From contig JADJIH010000011.1 in NCBI GenBank assembly GCA_016707115.1, forward strand, positions 27,298-91,297: a DNA stretch of 64,000 nucleotides. The letters are read 5' to 3'. The notes under the pieces were generated by a model. It saw only the letters and a program-made list of their open reading frames with translations, was not told the origin of the DNA and searched no databases. Shown here one piece after another: positions 31,008 to 39,506 of the stretch. Position 1 is the stretch's first letter. Every line of letters starts with the position of its first letter. The DNA is from Ignavibacteriales bacterium. GTDB taxonomy: Bacteria > Bacteroidota > Ignavibacteria > Ignavibacteriales > Ignavibacteriaceae. The position numbers and the translations under genes are program-made.

Positions 31008-33041
31008 ATGAAATCCTTATACTTTTCTTTTTTTCTAACAATTGTCTTTGTTACAGTTTCCTCAACTACTTTTGCACAGTGGTCAACAAACCCGGCGATT
31101 AATCTTACTGTTTGCGATACGACAGGCGAACAAGCGCTTGCTAAAATTGGATCAACATCAGATGGTGGATCCTACATCTCCTGGTTTGATAACAGAAGCG
31201 GGAGTTATGCCGTCTATTTGCAGCGATTAGATCCGATGGGAAATAAATTATGGGCACCAAATGGATTGCTTGTAAGTAACAATTCACAATCTTCTTCTCT
31301 CGTTGATTGGGATTTGATGGTTGATGACAATGATAATGCAATCGTTGCATTTACCGATACAAGAAACAGCGGAAATCTTAATCCATTTGTTTATGCGATT
31401 TCTCCCACTGGTGATTTTCTTTGGGGCCCAAATGGAATTGATTTAAATCCAACAGCCGATTTTCAAGCTAATCCAAAACTTGCAAAAACTGATGATGGAA
31501 ATATTGTTGTTGCGTGGATAATTGCAGCAACAAGATATCAGGTTGGTTTGCAAAAAATTTCTTCGGCAGGTGCAAAACTCTGGGGAACAAATCCAATCGT
31601 TATTCAATCTGCAACCGAAGGTTATAACTATCCTGATGTTGTTAAATCTGATAGCGGCGGAGTGATTTTATTTCACACAGCTACAACCGGAAGTTTCCCC
31701 GCACAAACAGTTAAACTTCGCGCAAAGAAAATTACTTCTGCTGGATCAATTAGCTGGGGTGTAAATGTTCAGGACTTAGGAAAAATTGCCGCTTTCACAA
31801 CTCCAAAAGTTTATTCAGATAATAATAATGGCGGATTGATTGCATGGCATGATGATCGAGATAATAATTCATTACAAAGTGGATTTGTACAAAGAGTTTC
31901 ATCAAGCGGCACACTTTATTTTCCTGTTGATGGAGCTGAGGTTTCATTAATAGCTAATAGACATAAATTCAATCCTGTTGTAGCTTTTGATATTTCAACA
32001 AATGATACTTATGTTTTCTGGGTGGAGACAGAACCAAATCAAAATCAAAACGGAATAAGCGGACAAAAACTTTCATTAAACGGAACCAGACAATGGACTG
32101 ACAATGCAAAGATATTTAAGGATTTAAGCGTGGCATTCACAACTTCTATAAGTTACCTAACATCCGAAATGGGAAATGGAAGAGCATACTTGTTTTACCT
32201 AGAAGGAAACGGTTCGGGTCTTAATGATAAAGTTGAAGGTTTTGCCTGCAACACTGCCGGCGATTTTTTATGGACAGGTAATTTCACCATCCTTTCAAAC
32301 CCAACCAGCGATAAACTACAGCTTGTATCCACTGTAGATGTTTATAAAAATTGTAAACTCGCCTGGGGTGATAATCGTTTTGATGGTGCAGGAATTTATG
32401 CTCAGGATATAAATCCTGATGGACAACTTGGTAATTCAATTGTTCCTGTTGAGCTTGTTTCATTCTCTGCAATTGTTTCAAATAATTCAGTTGAACTAAC
32501 CTGGATTACAGCAACAGAACTTAACAACTCAGGTTTTGTAATTGAGAGACGAAAAACGATAGACGAAAGAAGTGAAGAATGGGAAGCAATCGGTTTTGTA
32601 AATGGCAACGGCACAACATCACAATCACATTCATACTCCTTTTCAGACTTTGACATATCAACAGGAAAATATTGGTACAGACTAAAGCAAATAGATTTTG
32701 ATGGAACATTTACATACTCAAACGAAGTTGAAGTTGATTTAAGTCTGCCTCATATATTTTCCTTAGCGCAAAATTACCCAAATCCATTTAACCCAATTAC
32801 AACAATAAAATACACAATCCCGAATGTCACCCTGAGTGGCAATGCCATCGAAGGGTCTCGAGTGATTTTAATAATTTATGATTTACTCGGAAACGAAATA
32901 ACAACACTTGTGAATGAAAACAAACCAGCCGGAAATCACGAAGTTAGTTTTGATGCAAAAAATCTTTCAAGCGGAACTTATTTTTATAAGTTACAAGCAG
33001 GTTCATTTGTTGAAACAAAGAAAATGATCTTAATAAGATAA
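31008..33041 (+). CDS. T9SS-secreted protein with repeated beta ectodomain
   Basis: The 677-residue protein has a signal peptide (YFSFFLTIVFVTVSSTTFAQ), a propeller-like body with repeats such as SDGGSYISWFDNRSGSYAVY and NGGLIAWHDDRDNN, a fibronectin-like segment (VELTWITATELNNSGFVIER, YSFSDFDISTGKYWYRLKQI), and a type A sorting domain (LAQNYPNPFNPITTIKYTI, LGNEITTLVNENKPAGNHE, FVETKKMILIR). Within the sorting domain about 12 extra residues (VTLSGNAIEGSR) are encoded by DNA that looks like an intergenic palindromic repeat inserted in frame. A strong terminator follows. Confidence 0.87.
   Translation: MKSLYFSFFLTIVFVTVSSTTFAQWSTNPAINLTVCDTTGEQALAKIGSTSDGGSYISWFDNRSGSYAVYLQRLDPMGNKLWAPNGLLVSNNSQSSSLVDWDLMVDDNDNAIVAFTDTRNSGNLNPFVYAISPTGDFLWGPNGIDLNPTADFQANPKLAKTDDGNIVVAWIIAATRYQVGLQKISSAGAKLWGTNPIVIQSATEGYNYPDVVKSDSGGVILFHTATTGSFPAQTVKLRAKKITSAGSISWGVNVQDLGKIAAFTTPKVYSDNNNGGLIAWHDDRDNNSLQSGFVQRVSSSGTLYFPVDGAEVSLIANRHKFNPVVAFDISTNDTYVFWVETEPNQNQNGISGQKLSLNGTRQWTDNAKIFKDLSVAFTTSISYLTSEMGNGRAYLFYLEGNGSGLNDKVEGFACNTAGDFLWTGNFTILSNPTSDKLQLVSTVDVYKNCKLAWGDNRFDGAGIYAQDINPDGQLGNSIVPVELVSFSAIVSNNSVELTWITATELNNSGFVIERRKTIDERSEEWEAIGFVNGNGTTSQSHSYSFSDFDISTGKYWYRLKQIDFDGTFTYSNEVEVDLSLPHIFSLAQNYPNPFNPITTIKYTIPNVTLSGNAIEGSRVILIIYDLLGNEITTLVNENKPAGNHEVSFDAKNLSSGTYFYKLQAGSFVETKKMILIR
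32825..32865. repeat. REP-like intergenic element inside a coding region
   Basis: The DNA TGTCACCCTGAGTGGC, then GCCATCGAAGGGTCTCGAGT, has the signature of the intergenic GTCAxxCTGAG...CGAAG...GTGA palindromes seen elsewhere in the window (374, 37484), yet it lies in frame within the T9SS sorting domain. Confidence 0.55.
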
Positions 33042-33070
33042 CTTGCATATAATTCATACTAAGGATTTTA

Positions 33071-33093
33071 GGCTCAGGCAACTGAGCCTTTTT
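33071..33093 (+). terminator. Rho-independent terminator after the T9SS gene
   Basis: GGCTCAG-GCAA-CTGAGCC is a perfect 7-bp stem with a tetraloop, followed by TTTTT. It is 30 bases after the stop codon and is the clearest intrinsic terminator in the window. Confidence 0.9.
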
Positions 33094-33181
33094 ATTATCC
33101 TAAAACCACTCATCAAATCTTTCTTGCTGTTATCAATCCATTTATCTAAGTTTTGCTGCAAATATTCTACTTTCAGAGAAA

Positions 33182-34300
33182 ATGAACCAGACAAACTCTA
33201 CGAAAAAACCCGAACAAAAATTTCGTCATACTATCCAGAGTGATCTTAAAAATATTAATTTCAGAAAAGATTTTAGTAACGAATATAAAAATCTAAGCCG
33301 CTTTTATTTAGACTCTGAGAAAAAATCCCAGCTCGAATCTATGACATTTGTTGAAAGATGGGTTCACAAATTTGCGTGGTTAACAAAAAGTATGTTTCTT
33401 CATTTAACTCCGCTAAGACGTATTCTCGTACTTCTCGGGGTTTTTTTATTATTTATAAGCAGCAGTGTATCTATTAATAGTGTATCCCTTTCCAGTAACT
33501 GGGGATTGTTCGGTGGATTATTAATTGTGTTTGTTTTGTTTCTTGAATTGAAAGATAAACTTCTTGCTAAAAACGAACTTGAAGCCGGAAGAAAAGTTCA
33601 GCGCGCATTAATGCCGGAACAAAATCCGGAAATAGCCGGGTGGACTATCTGGCTGTTTACTCGTCCTGCTAATGAAGTAGGAGGAGATCTTGTTGATTAT
33701 TTGCGGTTGAATGAAAGTAAAACTGTATTAACTATTGCAGATGTTGCAGGCAAAGGACTTCAAGCCGCACTTATGACTTCAAAACTACAAGCAACTATTC
33801 GTGCACTTGCAACAGAAATTAATTCACTTTCAGATTTTGGTAAAAAGATTAATAAAATTTTTCATCGTGATAGTTTACCTAATTTATTTGCCTCAATGCT
33901 GTTCATTCAGATTGATTCCGATTCAGGCAAAATAGATTTTATAAATGCCGGACACTTCCCTCCGCTCATTGTTAACGACAACGAGATTAAAGAACTTTCC
34001 AAAGGTGATATTGCATTGGGGCTTGTTTCAAACGCAGAATACAATGAGCAAACGCTGGTGCTGAAACAATACGAAATATTTGTTGCATATTCAGATGGAG
34101 TGTTTGAAGCAAGAAACGAATACGGTCAATTCTTTGGAATGGAGAGATTTCAAAAATTGATTAAAAATTCATCAAGCAATACACCCCAGCAAATTGGTAA
34201 TTCTATTGTGTTACAACTTGAACAATTTATTGGTGATTATCCTGCCGCCGATGATATATCTTTAATAATTATGAAAAGAAATTCCCAGCGTAATATTTAA
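33182..34300 (+). CDS. Membrane-associated SpoIIE/PP2C-type phosphatase (RsbU-like)
   Basis: 372 residues: two adjoining hydrophobic segments around 78-120 (ILVLLGVFLLFISSSVSINS, LFGGLLIVFVLFLEL), then a SpoIIE-type serine phosphatase domain. The motifs are GRKVQRALMPEQ, ANEVGGDLVDYLRL, IADVAGKGLQAALMTSKLQA, FINAGHFPPLIV and YSDGVFEARNEYG with a final DDISLIIMKR. Asp residues in GGD, ADVAGKG, SDG and ADD supply the metal site. Such enzymes dephosphorylate anti-sigma-factor antagonists. No antagonist or anti-sigma kinase gene is adjacent. Its stop overlaps the convergent LytTR regulator by 4 bases. Confidence 0.87.
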   Translation: MNQTNSTKKPEQKFRHTIQSDLKNINFRKDFSNEYKNLSRFYLDSEKKSQLESMTFVERWVHKFAWLTKSMFLHLTPLRRILVLLGVFLLFISSSVSINSVSLSSNWGLFGGLLIVFVLFLELKDKLLAKNELEAGRKVQRALMPEQNPEIAGWTIWLFTRPANEVGGDLVDYLRLNESKTVLTIADVAGKGLQAALMTSKLQATIRALATEINSLSDFGKKINKIFHRDSLPNLFASMLFIQIDSDSGKIDFINAGHFPPLIVNDNEIKELSKGDIALGLVSNAEYNEQTLVLKQYEIFVAYSDGVFEARNEYGQFFGMERFQKLIKNSSSNTPQQIGNSIVLQLEQFIGDYPAADDISLIIMKRNSQRNI

Positions 34301-35106
34301 ACAGAAAATGTTTTCTTCATAATGTTTCCATATCTCTGACTAATCGGAAACGGAGTGGATATGTTTTTAAGATAAACATTGTAGCTTCTAAATCCGGCCT
34401 TCTCAATCTTATCTAAAAAAAGCATGTTAACAATTGTAGCACGATGAATTCTCAAAAAATCTTTTGCAGGTAATGTTTCAACCCAGTTTCTGATAGATTT
34501 TCTAACCACAATTTTACAGCCATCATCCGTTGTTACTTTAGAGTATTCTTTTAATGCAGATATACATACTATTCTCGAAAATTCAATAAGCTTTAAATTT
34601 GCACCAATCTTAATAAGAATATGATCAATCTTTTTTGAATGATTTGAAAAAGCATTTTCCGTGGAAATAATCTTATCAGTTAGGCGTGCACTTATAACCT
34701 CGATCTTCCGAAGCCGTTTATTTATTGATCTTAAAAGTGATTCGTAGGTGATTGGTTTTACAAGAACATCATCAGCACCCAATTCCATTGCCGCTCTTAT
34801 GTGAGCATTGTTCGGAGTAGATGTAATTACTAAAAGTGGAATGCATTCTGTAGAGGGGTTTTCATTTAATCGTTTTATAACGCCAAGTTCTTTGTCGCAA
34901 TTATCAAGATCACATATCATAATATCCGGCATATAACGGTCAGCTATTTTTAAACCGTCAGCCTCTCCAACTGTTATGTAAGTATTAAACCCCGCAGATT
35001 CTAAAATATTTTGGAATTCAAAATTCTGTTCAGGATTACCGTGTATTAATAATATTTTTTTCAAATAGTTCTTTGGTAGATCACAAAAAAAGTAAAAATA
35101 ATTCAT
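34297..35106 (-). CDS. LytTR response regulator with atypical receiver
   Basis: The receiver region reads KKILLIHGNPEQNFEFQNIL, with the phospho-Asp candidate in DIMICDLDN and the Lys in DDVLVKPITYES. The acidic pair that normally follows the first strand is replaced by HGN, so metal and phosphoryl chemistry may be impaired. A linker leads to a C-terminal LytTR domain (CKIVVRKSIRNWVETLPAKD, FLRIHRATIVNM, FPISQRYGNIMKKTF). The true start may be at KKILLIHG, a little downstream of the longest ORF start. It ends tail-to-tail with the SpoIIE phosphatase gene and faces away from the porin/Amt operon. Confidence 0.8.
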   Translation of the reverse strand: MNYFYFFCDLPKNYLKKILLIHGNPEQNFEFQNILESAGFNTYITVGEADGLKIADRYMPDIMICDLDNCDKELGVIKRLNENPSTECIPLLVITSTPNNAHIRAAMELGADDVLVKPITYESLLRSINKRLRKIEVISARLTDKIISTENAFSNHSKKIDHILIKIGANLKLIEFSRIVCISALKEYSKVTTDDGCKIVVRKSIRNWVETLPAKDFLRIHRATIVNMLFLDKIEKAGFRSYNVYLKNISTPFPISQRYGNIMKKTFSV

Positions 35107-35225
35107 CCAAAATTAGTTTTATAGATTCCGGGAAACAACAAAGGAATTATTAATGGCGGCGCTTCATACACTCGCTTACAGCATCCTTGTTGCGCTTGTT
35201 GATTTTTCAATTTAGTACAAAAAAC

Positions 35226-35253
35226 ATATTACCTAAAATTGTATAGGTAATAT
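35226..35253. promoter_or_regulatory. Perfect 10-bp inverted repeat upstream of the porin-amt operon
   Basis: ATATTACCTA (35226-35235) and TAGGTAATAT (35244-35253) are separated by 8 bases, about 85 bp before the porin start codon in a divergent intergenic region. The symmetry fits a dimeric regulator's operator; a hairpin is the alternative. Confidence 0.45.
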
Positions 35254-35338
35254 TAATTTTTATGGAATACCAAAATCAAAAACTTCAATCGTTTCTTTTC
35301 TACACATCTCATTACTCACTATTTAAAGGAAAACATTT

Positions 35339-36073
35339 ATGATATTTAAATGTAAAAAATTATTAGCAGTAGTATTTATCTGTATCTCTGGTATTTCATT
35401 TGCACAGGATCTTACCTTAAGTGCTGGCGCTGATGTTGTCAGCAGATACATCTGGCGTGGTATTAATGTTAATGATGCAGTAAACATTCAACCGGCATTA
35501 ACATTATCGGTTTCAGGTTTTAGTGTTGGATTCTGGGGTTCATATAGTTTATCTAATGATGCAAGCAGTAATACATTCGGACAGGAAGTTGATACCTGGC
35601 TTGGTTACACTTATGCTTTTGAAAATGGAATGAGCATTGGTGCTCTTGTAACAGACTACTACTTCCCGAATGCAGGAATCAAATGGGGCAACTTTAATAA
35701 CTACGATGATCCCGAAGGTGGAGGTGCTCACACAATCGAAGCAGGACTTCTTCTAAAAGGACCCAATTCTTTTCCGCTTTCTCTCTCCGGTTTTATGAAC
35801 GTTTACAATGATGCCGGCAGTAATACATATTTTCAAATAGATTACCCGACTACTGTTGCAGAAGTTCCTCTTAACTTTTTTGTTGGTGCTTCTACTGGAA
35901 GTGAAGAAAATCCCGGCTACTACGGCACAGAAACATTTAATGTTATAAACGTTGGTGTTAAAGCAACAAAATCTGTTAAGATTACAGAAGATTATTCTTT
36001 ACCGGTTTCTGTTACATTTTTAATTAATCCAAGAGCAGAAATTTCTTATCTCGTTTTTGGTTTAACGTTTTAA
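35339..36073 (+). CDS. TorF-family putative porin / outer-membrane beta-barrel
   Basis: 244 residues with a signal peptide (LLAVVFICISGISFAQD) and barrel strands beginning LSAGADVVSRYIWRGINVND, the signature of the TorF (Gcw_chp) family of putative porins. It ends in an aromatic strand (EISYLVFGLTF), as expected for outer-membrane insertion. It is 38 bp upstream of the ammonium transporter gene, so it probably assists uptake of ammonium or a related small solute across the outer membrane; that role is inferred from position only. Confidence 0.8.
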   Translation: MIFKCKKLLAVVFICISGISFAQDLTLSAGADVVSRYIWRGINVNDAVNIQPALTLSVSGFSVGFWGSYSLSNDASSNTFGQEVDTWLGYTYAFENGMSIGALVTDYYFPNAGIKWGNFNNYDDPEGGGAHTIEAGLLLKGPNSFPLSLSGFMNVYNDAGSNTYFQIDYPTTVAEVPLNFFVGASTGSEENPGYYGTETFNVINVGVKATKSVKITEDYSLPVSVTFLINPRAEISYLVFGLTF

Positions 36074-36111
36074 CACAATTGATAATTTCAAATTTAATAT
36101 AAGGAGCTTTT

Positions 36112-37332
36112 ATGTTCGATACTGGTAGTACTGGATTTATGCTTATCGCAACCAGTCTTGTTATGCTTATGACTCCGGGTCTTGCTTTTTTTTATGGCGG
36201 ACTTGTTGGTCGTAAAAATGTTTTAGCTATAATGATTCAAAGTTTTGTTTCACTTGGCTGGACAACTGTTATATGGTTTGCTTTCGGTTACTCGCTTTGT
36301 TTTAGCGGCGGAGAAGGCGGAATAATTGGCAATCTTAATATGGCTTTTCTTGCCGGTACAGATCTTAATTCAATCTATACTGGCAACAATAAAATTCCTC
36401 TTTACGTTTTCTGTTTATATCAAATGATGTTTGCAATCATTACTCCTGCATTAATTACAGGTGCATTTGCAAATAGAGTTCGGTTTCCCGCCTATATGGT
36501 TTTCCTAACTCTCTGGCTAATATTTGTTTACTTTCCATTAGTGCATATGGTTTGGGGCGGTGGCCTGTTAGCACAATGGGGTGTGCTTGATTTTGCAGGT
36601 GGAATCGTTGTGCATGCAAGCGCTGGAATGGCTGCACTTGCTTCTGTTTTTTATGTTGGCAAAAGAAGCATCGCAGAACGTGGACCGCACAGCATTCCGC
36701 TTGTTGCTCTTGGTACAGGCTTACTATGGTTTGGATGGTATGGATTTAATGCCGGTAGCGAATTACAAGTCGATGCAATAACTGGTATTGCATTTTTAAA
36801 TACTGATATTGCCGCATCCTTTGCTGCTATCACATGGCTTATCTTAGCATGGACATTAGAAAAGAAACCAAAGTTTGTTGGATTATTAACCGGTGCTGTT
36901 GCAGGACTTGCAACAATAACTCCTGCTGCCGGGTTTATAACCGTTCAATCAGCTGCAATTATTGGAATTGTTGCTGGCATAGTTTGTTACTTTGCAGTAT
37001 CACTAAAAAACAAAATGCAATGGGATGATGCGCTAGATGTTTGGGGCGTGCACGGAGTTGGTGGCTCTATTGGCGTAATCCTGCTTGGATTGTTTGCGAC
37101 CAATGCAGTAAATCCAATGGTTACAACAAATGGATTGTTTATGGGCGGTGGTTATGATTTTCTATTTAAACAAGTAGTTACTGTTTTAGCCGTTTGTGTT
37201 TACGCTTTTATTTTTTCTTATGTAATGCTCTGGTTAATAAATTTTGTTACACCTGTTAAAGTTACAAAGGAAGAAGAAGAAGCTGGATTAGATAGTTCAC
37301 TCCATGGTGAAATGGCATACGAACAGGATTAA
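36112..37332 (+). CDS. amt: Ammonium transporter
   Basis: The 406-residue protein of the Amt/Rh family has about 11 transmembrane helices. Recognised motifs are LMTPGLAFFYGGLVGRKN, FVSLGWTTVIWFAFGYSLCF, MAFLAGTDLNS, GGIVVHASAGMAALASVFY (pore His), LLWFGWYGFNAGSEL and WGVHGVGGSIGVILLG (second pore His). The AGGAGC ribosome binding site is at suitable spacing. A PII protein gene (glnK) usually accompanies amt; none is visible downstream, where DUF4256 follows after a long hairpin. The upstream palindrome may control the pair in response to nitrogen. Confidence 0.95.
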   Translation: MFDTGSTGFMLIATSLVMLMTPGLAFFYGGLVGRKNVLAIMIQSFVSLGWTTVIWFAFGYSLCFSGGEGGIIGNLNMAFLAGTDLNSIYTGNNKIPLYVFCLYQMMFAIITPALITGAFANRVRFPAYMVFLTLWLIFVYFPLVHMVWGGGLLAQWGVLDFAGGIVVHASAGMAALASVFYVGKRSIAERGPHSIPLVALGTGLLWFGWYGFNAGSELQVDAITGIAFLNTDIAASFAAITWLILAWTLEKKPKFVGLLTGAVAGLATITPAAGFITVQSAAIIGIVAGIVCYFAVSLKNKMQWDDALDVWGVHGVGGSIGVILLGLFATNAVNPMVTTNGLFMGGGYDFLFKQVVTVLAVCVYAFIFSYVMLWLINFVTPVKVTKEEEEAGLDSSLHGEMAYEQD

Positions 37333-37354
37333 TAATTCTTTCCATTCTTTAATC

Positions 37355-37391
37355 AAACCTTCGAGGTTGCAAAACAAAACCTCGAAGGTTT
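37355..37391. terminator. Long hairpin after amt, possible terminator
   Basis: AAACCTTCGAGGTT is perfectly inverted as AACCTCGAAGGTTT with a 9-base loop. It is 22 bp after the amt stop. No clean T-tract follows, so it could be an intergenic repeat or mRNA-stabilising stem instead. A shorter relative is at 57823. Confidence 0.55.
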
Positions 37392-37483
37392 CCTATAATA
37401 TCCATACTTGTCCACCTCCTAATTTGCAGAATGCTGACACTAATTTTTAATTGTAAATTATAAACTCTACATTTGTCCTCCCC

Positions 37484-37513
37484 TGTCACACTGAGCGAAG
37501 TCGAAGTGTGAGC
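37484..37513. repeat. Intergenic REP-like hairpin
   Basis: TCACACT and AGTGTGA arms flank GAGCGAAGTCGA, the common intergenic palindrome of this phylum. It lies within the 280-bp gap before the DUF4256 gene, which otherwise holds only AT-rich sequence. Confidence 0.6.
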
Positions 37514-37614
37514 TCTTCTAATTTTACAATCGCCAACTGTTGAATATAAATTCATTTTTAATTTTTAATTGTACTTTGTAAATTGTGTATTATACATTCA
37601 AAAGAGGCAAAAAT

Positions 37615-38190
37615 ATGAGTAAAACCAAAGGCGCAAAAAAAGAGTTATCATCAAAACAGATTGATGAACTGCTTACCACCTTAAAAACACGTTTTGAGAA
37701 AAATATGAATCGCCATAAAGATATTAAATGGGATAAGGTATTGGCGAAGCTGGAAAAGAATAATGAAAAGCTTTGGTCTTTAAACGAGATGGAAAAAACC
37801 GGCGGTGAACCGGATGTTGTTGGCTACGATACAAAAACGGGCGAATATATTTTTTATGATTGCTCTGCCGAAAGTCCAAGTGGACGCAGAAGTCTTTGTT
37901 ACGATCGTGCAGCACTTACTGCAAGAAAAGAATTTAAACCGAAAGATAGCGCTGTTGATGCTGCCACTGCTATGGGAATTGAACTTTTAACGGAAGAACA
38001 ATATCGCGAACTTCAAAAACTTGGCAACTTCGATTTGAAAACATCAAGCTGGGTTAAAACTCCGGATGAAATTAGAAAACTTGGAGGAGCTATCTTTTGC
38101 GATCGCCGTTATAATAATGTTTTTACTTACCATAACGGAGCTGAATCCTACTATTCAGCCAGAAGTTTCCGCGGTGTATTAACGGTATAA
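37615..38190 (+). CDS. DUF4256 domain protein
   Basis: 191 residues from ATG 37615, preceded by AGAGG. The whole protein matches the DUF4256 pattern (PF14066): LLTTLKTRFEKNMNRHKDIK, W-x-x-V then LWSLNEMEKTGGEPDVVGYD, EYIFYDCSAESPSGRRSLCY, and a C-terminal GGAIFCDRRYNNVFTYHNGA. The function of the family is unknown; it is soluble, with no signal peptide. It is followed by another small conserved domain protein in the same direction. Confidence 0.87.
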   Translation: MSKTKGAKKELSSKQIDELLTTLKTRFEKNMNRHKDIKWDKVLAKLEKNNEKLWSLNEMEKTGGEPDVVGYDTKTGEYIFYDCSAESPSGRRSLCYDRAALTARKEFKPKDSAVDAATAMGIELLTEEQYRELQKLGNFDLKTSSWVKTPDEIRKLGGAIFCDRRYNNVFTYHNGAESYYSARSFRGVLTV

Positions 38191-38200
38191 ATTTTATAAA

Positions 38201-38290
38201 CTTTGAGTTCTTAGTATCTGCTTCGTGCTCTTTGTGGTAAAAAAGATAACCACAAAGCTCACAAAGTCTTTTTCTCAAAGTACACAAAGG
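38201..38290. repeat. Intergenic inverted repeat
   Basis: CTTTGTGGT (38230-38238) is inverted as ACCACAAAG (38249-38257), within longer degenerate arms rich in CTTTG/CAAAG. It fills the space between the DUF4256 and DUF1801 genes. Confidence 0.6.
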
Positions 38291-38378
38291 AATAAAATGA
38301 GGAAAATAATAAAGATACAACCAACAGAAGTCTTTACATTATAAAAATTAATTTATCACGAACAAAAAGATTAATACA

Positions 38379-38792
38379 ATGGGCAAACTTGCAGTAATAA
38401 AAACAAAAGAAAACGATTCAAGTGTTGAAGATTTTATTAGCTCCCTTAAAGATGAGGCAAAGCAAAAAGACAGTTTAACAATACTTAAGCTGATGCAAAA
38501 AGCGACAAAGGAAAAACCTAAAATGTGGGGCAGTTCAATGATAGGTTTTGGAAAAAAAATATATAAAAGCCCCGCTACTGATAGAGAAGTTGAATGGTTT
38601 AAAATCGGATTCTCTCCTCGTAAATCTAACTTTTCTTTAAATCTTGTTTTAGATATTAAAAAGTATGAAACTGAACTAAAAAAACTTGGCAAGCACAAAA
38701 CAGGTGTTGGATGTTTGTATATCAATAAACTGGATGATATTGATATTAAGGTCTTAGAAAAACTAATTACTGTTGCTGCTAAACTAAAGTAG
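38379..38792 (+). CDS. DUF1801 (YdhG-like) domain protein
   Basis: 137 residues without a signal peptide. The DUF1801 pattern is present: SLTILKLMQKATKEKPKMWG, SSMIGFGKKIYKS and FKIGFSPRKSNFSLNLVL, ending with GVGCLYINKLDDIDIKVLEK. Family members are small soluble proteins of unknown biochemical role, sometimes linked to iron-sulphur or nucleotide metabolism. The stop is about 25 bp before the start of the phased T-tract array, so the array could also affect its 3' end. Confidence 0.85.
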   Translation: MGKLAVIKTKENDSSVEDFISSLKDEAKQKDSLTILKLMQKATKEKPKMWGSSMIGFGKKIYKSPATDREVEWFKIGFSPRKSNFSLNLVLDIKKYETELKKLGKHKTGVGCLYINKLDDIDIKVLEKLITVAAKLK

Positions 38793-38818
38793 CAGGTTTA
38801 ATTTACTTTTAAACTTTA

Positions 38819-39117
38819 TTTTTATGATTGTGCAGAGCGTTTTTGAGGTTTGACATTACGTTTTTGCAGATGTGCAACCTGTTTTTATGAATTTACATTT
38901 CATTTTTGAGAGGTTACATTCTGTTTTTGTGATCTTACAATCCGTTTTTTAAAGATTACAAAGCGTTTTTGCGATCGTACACGCCATTTTTGTCCAGTTA
39001 CATTGCATTTTTGTGATGATACAAGTCATTTTTATCCACTTACAAACCGTTTTTATGATGCTACAACGTGTTTTTGCTGTGTTACAAAGCGTTTTTATGC
39101 GAAAATGAATGATTTTT
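38819..39117. repeat. 21-bp phased T-tract array (15 units, noncoding)
   Basis: TTTTT runs begin at 38819, 38840, 38861, 38882, 38903, 38924, 38945, 38966, 38987, 39008, 39029, 39050, 39071, 39092 and 39113, every 21 bp without a single indel. In 14 of 15 units the two bases before the run are a pyrimidine-purine step (CG, CA, TG or TA). The base after the run is A or G in all but one unit. TACA occupies unit positions 13-16 in ten consecutive units (38894 to 39083). All other positions vary freely. No frame is open throughout. The rest of the 38793-39506 gap (39118-39506) is AT-rich with one 33-bp repeat and no other gene I can see. Confidence 0.92.
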
Positions 39118-39343
39118 AGGGAATTACGTGGTTTGGGAGGTTTATAAACAGACCAGGTTAAAGGTGGTTTTAGGTTTTAAGGGTTAGTGGATTTCTTTTC
39201 TATTATTATAAATTTTATTTCTTTGCTTACCGCAGATTGTCTATTGCCTACTTGTAAATAACAGACTTATAACTTTAATTCTTAGTTGTTGATTGTTACT
39301 TGTTAATTGTCTTTACAAAATCATTCTCTTAGTTTTGCAAAAG

Positions 39344-39376
39344 AAAACGCTTCTCTCTACACACATATACAGGAAT
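39344..39376. repeat. 33-bp direct repeat, copy 1
   Basis: AAAACGCTTCTCTCTACACA followed by CATATACAGGAAT, about 130 bp before the exported-protein gene. The second copy (40850-40882) differs by one base. Together they bracket that gene. Confidence 0.8.
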
Positions 39377-39506
39377 GAGGGTAGCTTGTTGGTGGATTAA
39401 AAATGGCAAGTGTGTTTTCCTGGTAAGTTTTTATTTGTAAAAAATTTTTTTCTTCCACAACCATTTACTAAGCGGTAATAAAAAAATACTCTACTAAGGT
39501 TGTATT

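Noticed and set aside
38819..39117. The 21-bp array as a CRISPR array
   Set aside because: Units are far too short, there is no conserved direct repeat with unique ~30-bp spacers, and no cas gene is nearby.
38819..39130. The array as a Cys-heptad repeat protein on the minus strand
   Set aside because: The best frame has two in-frame TAA codons and variation affects all codon positions alike; there is no ribosome site or signal peptide.
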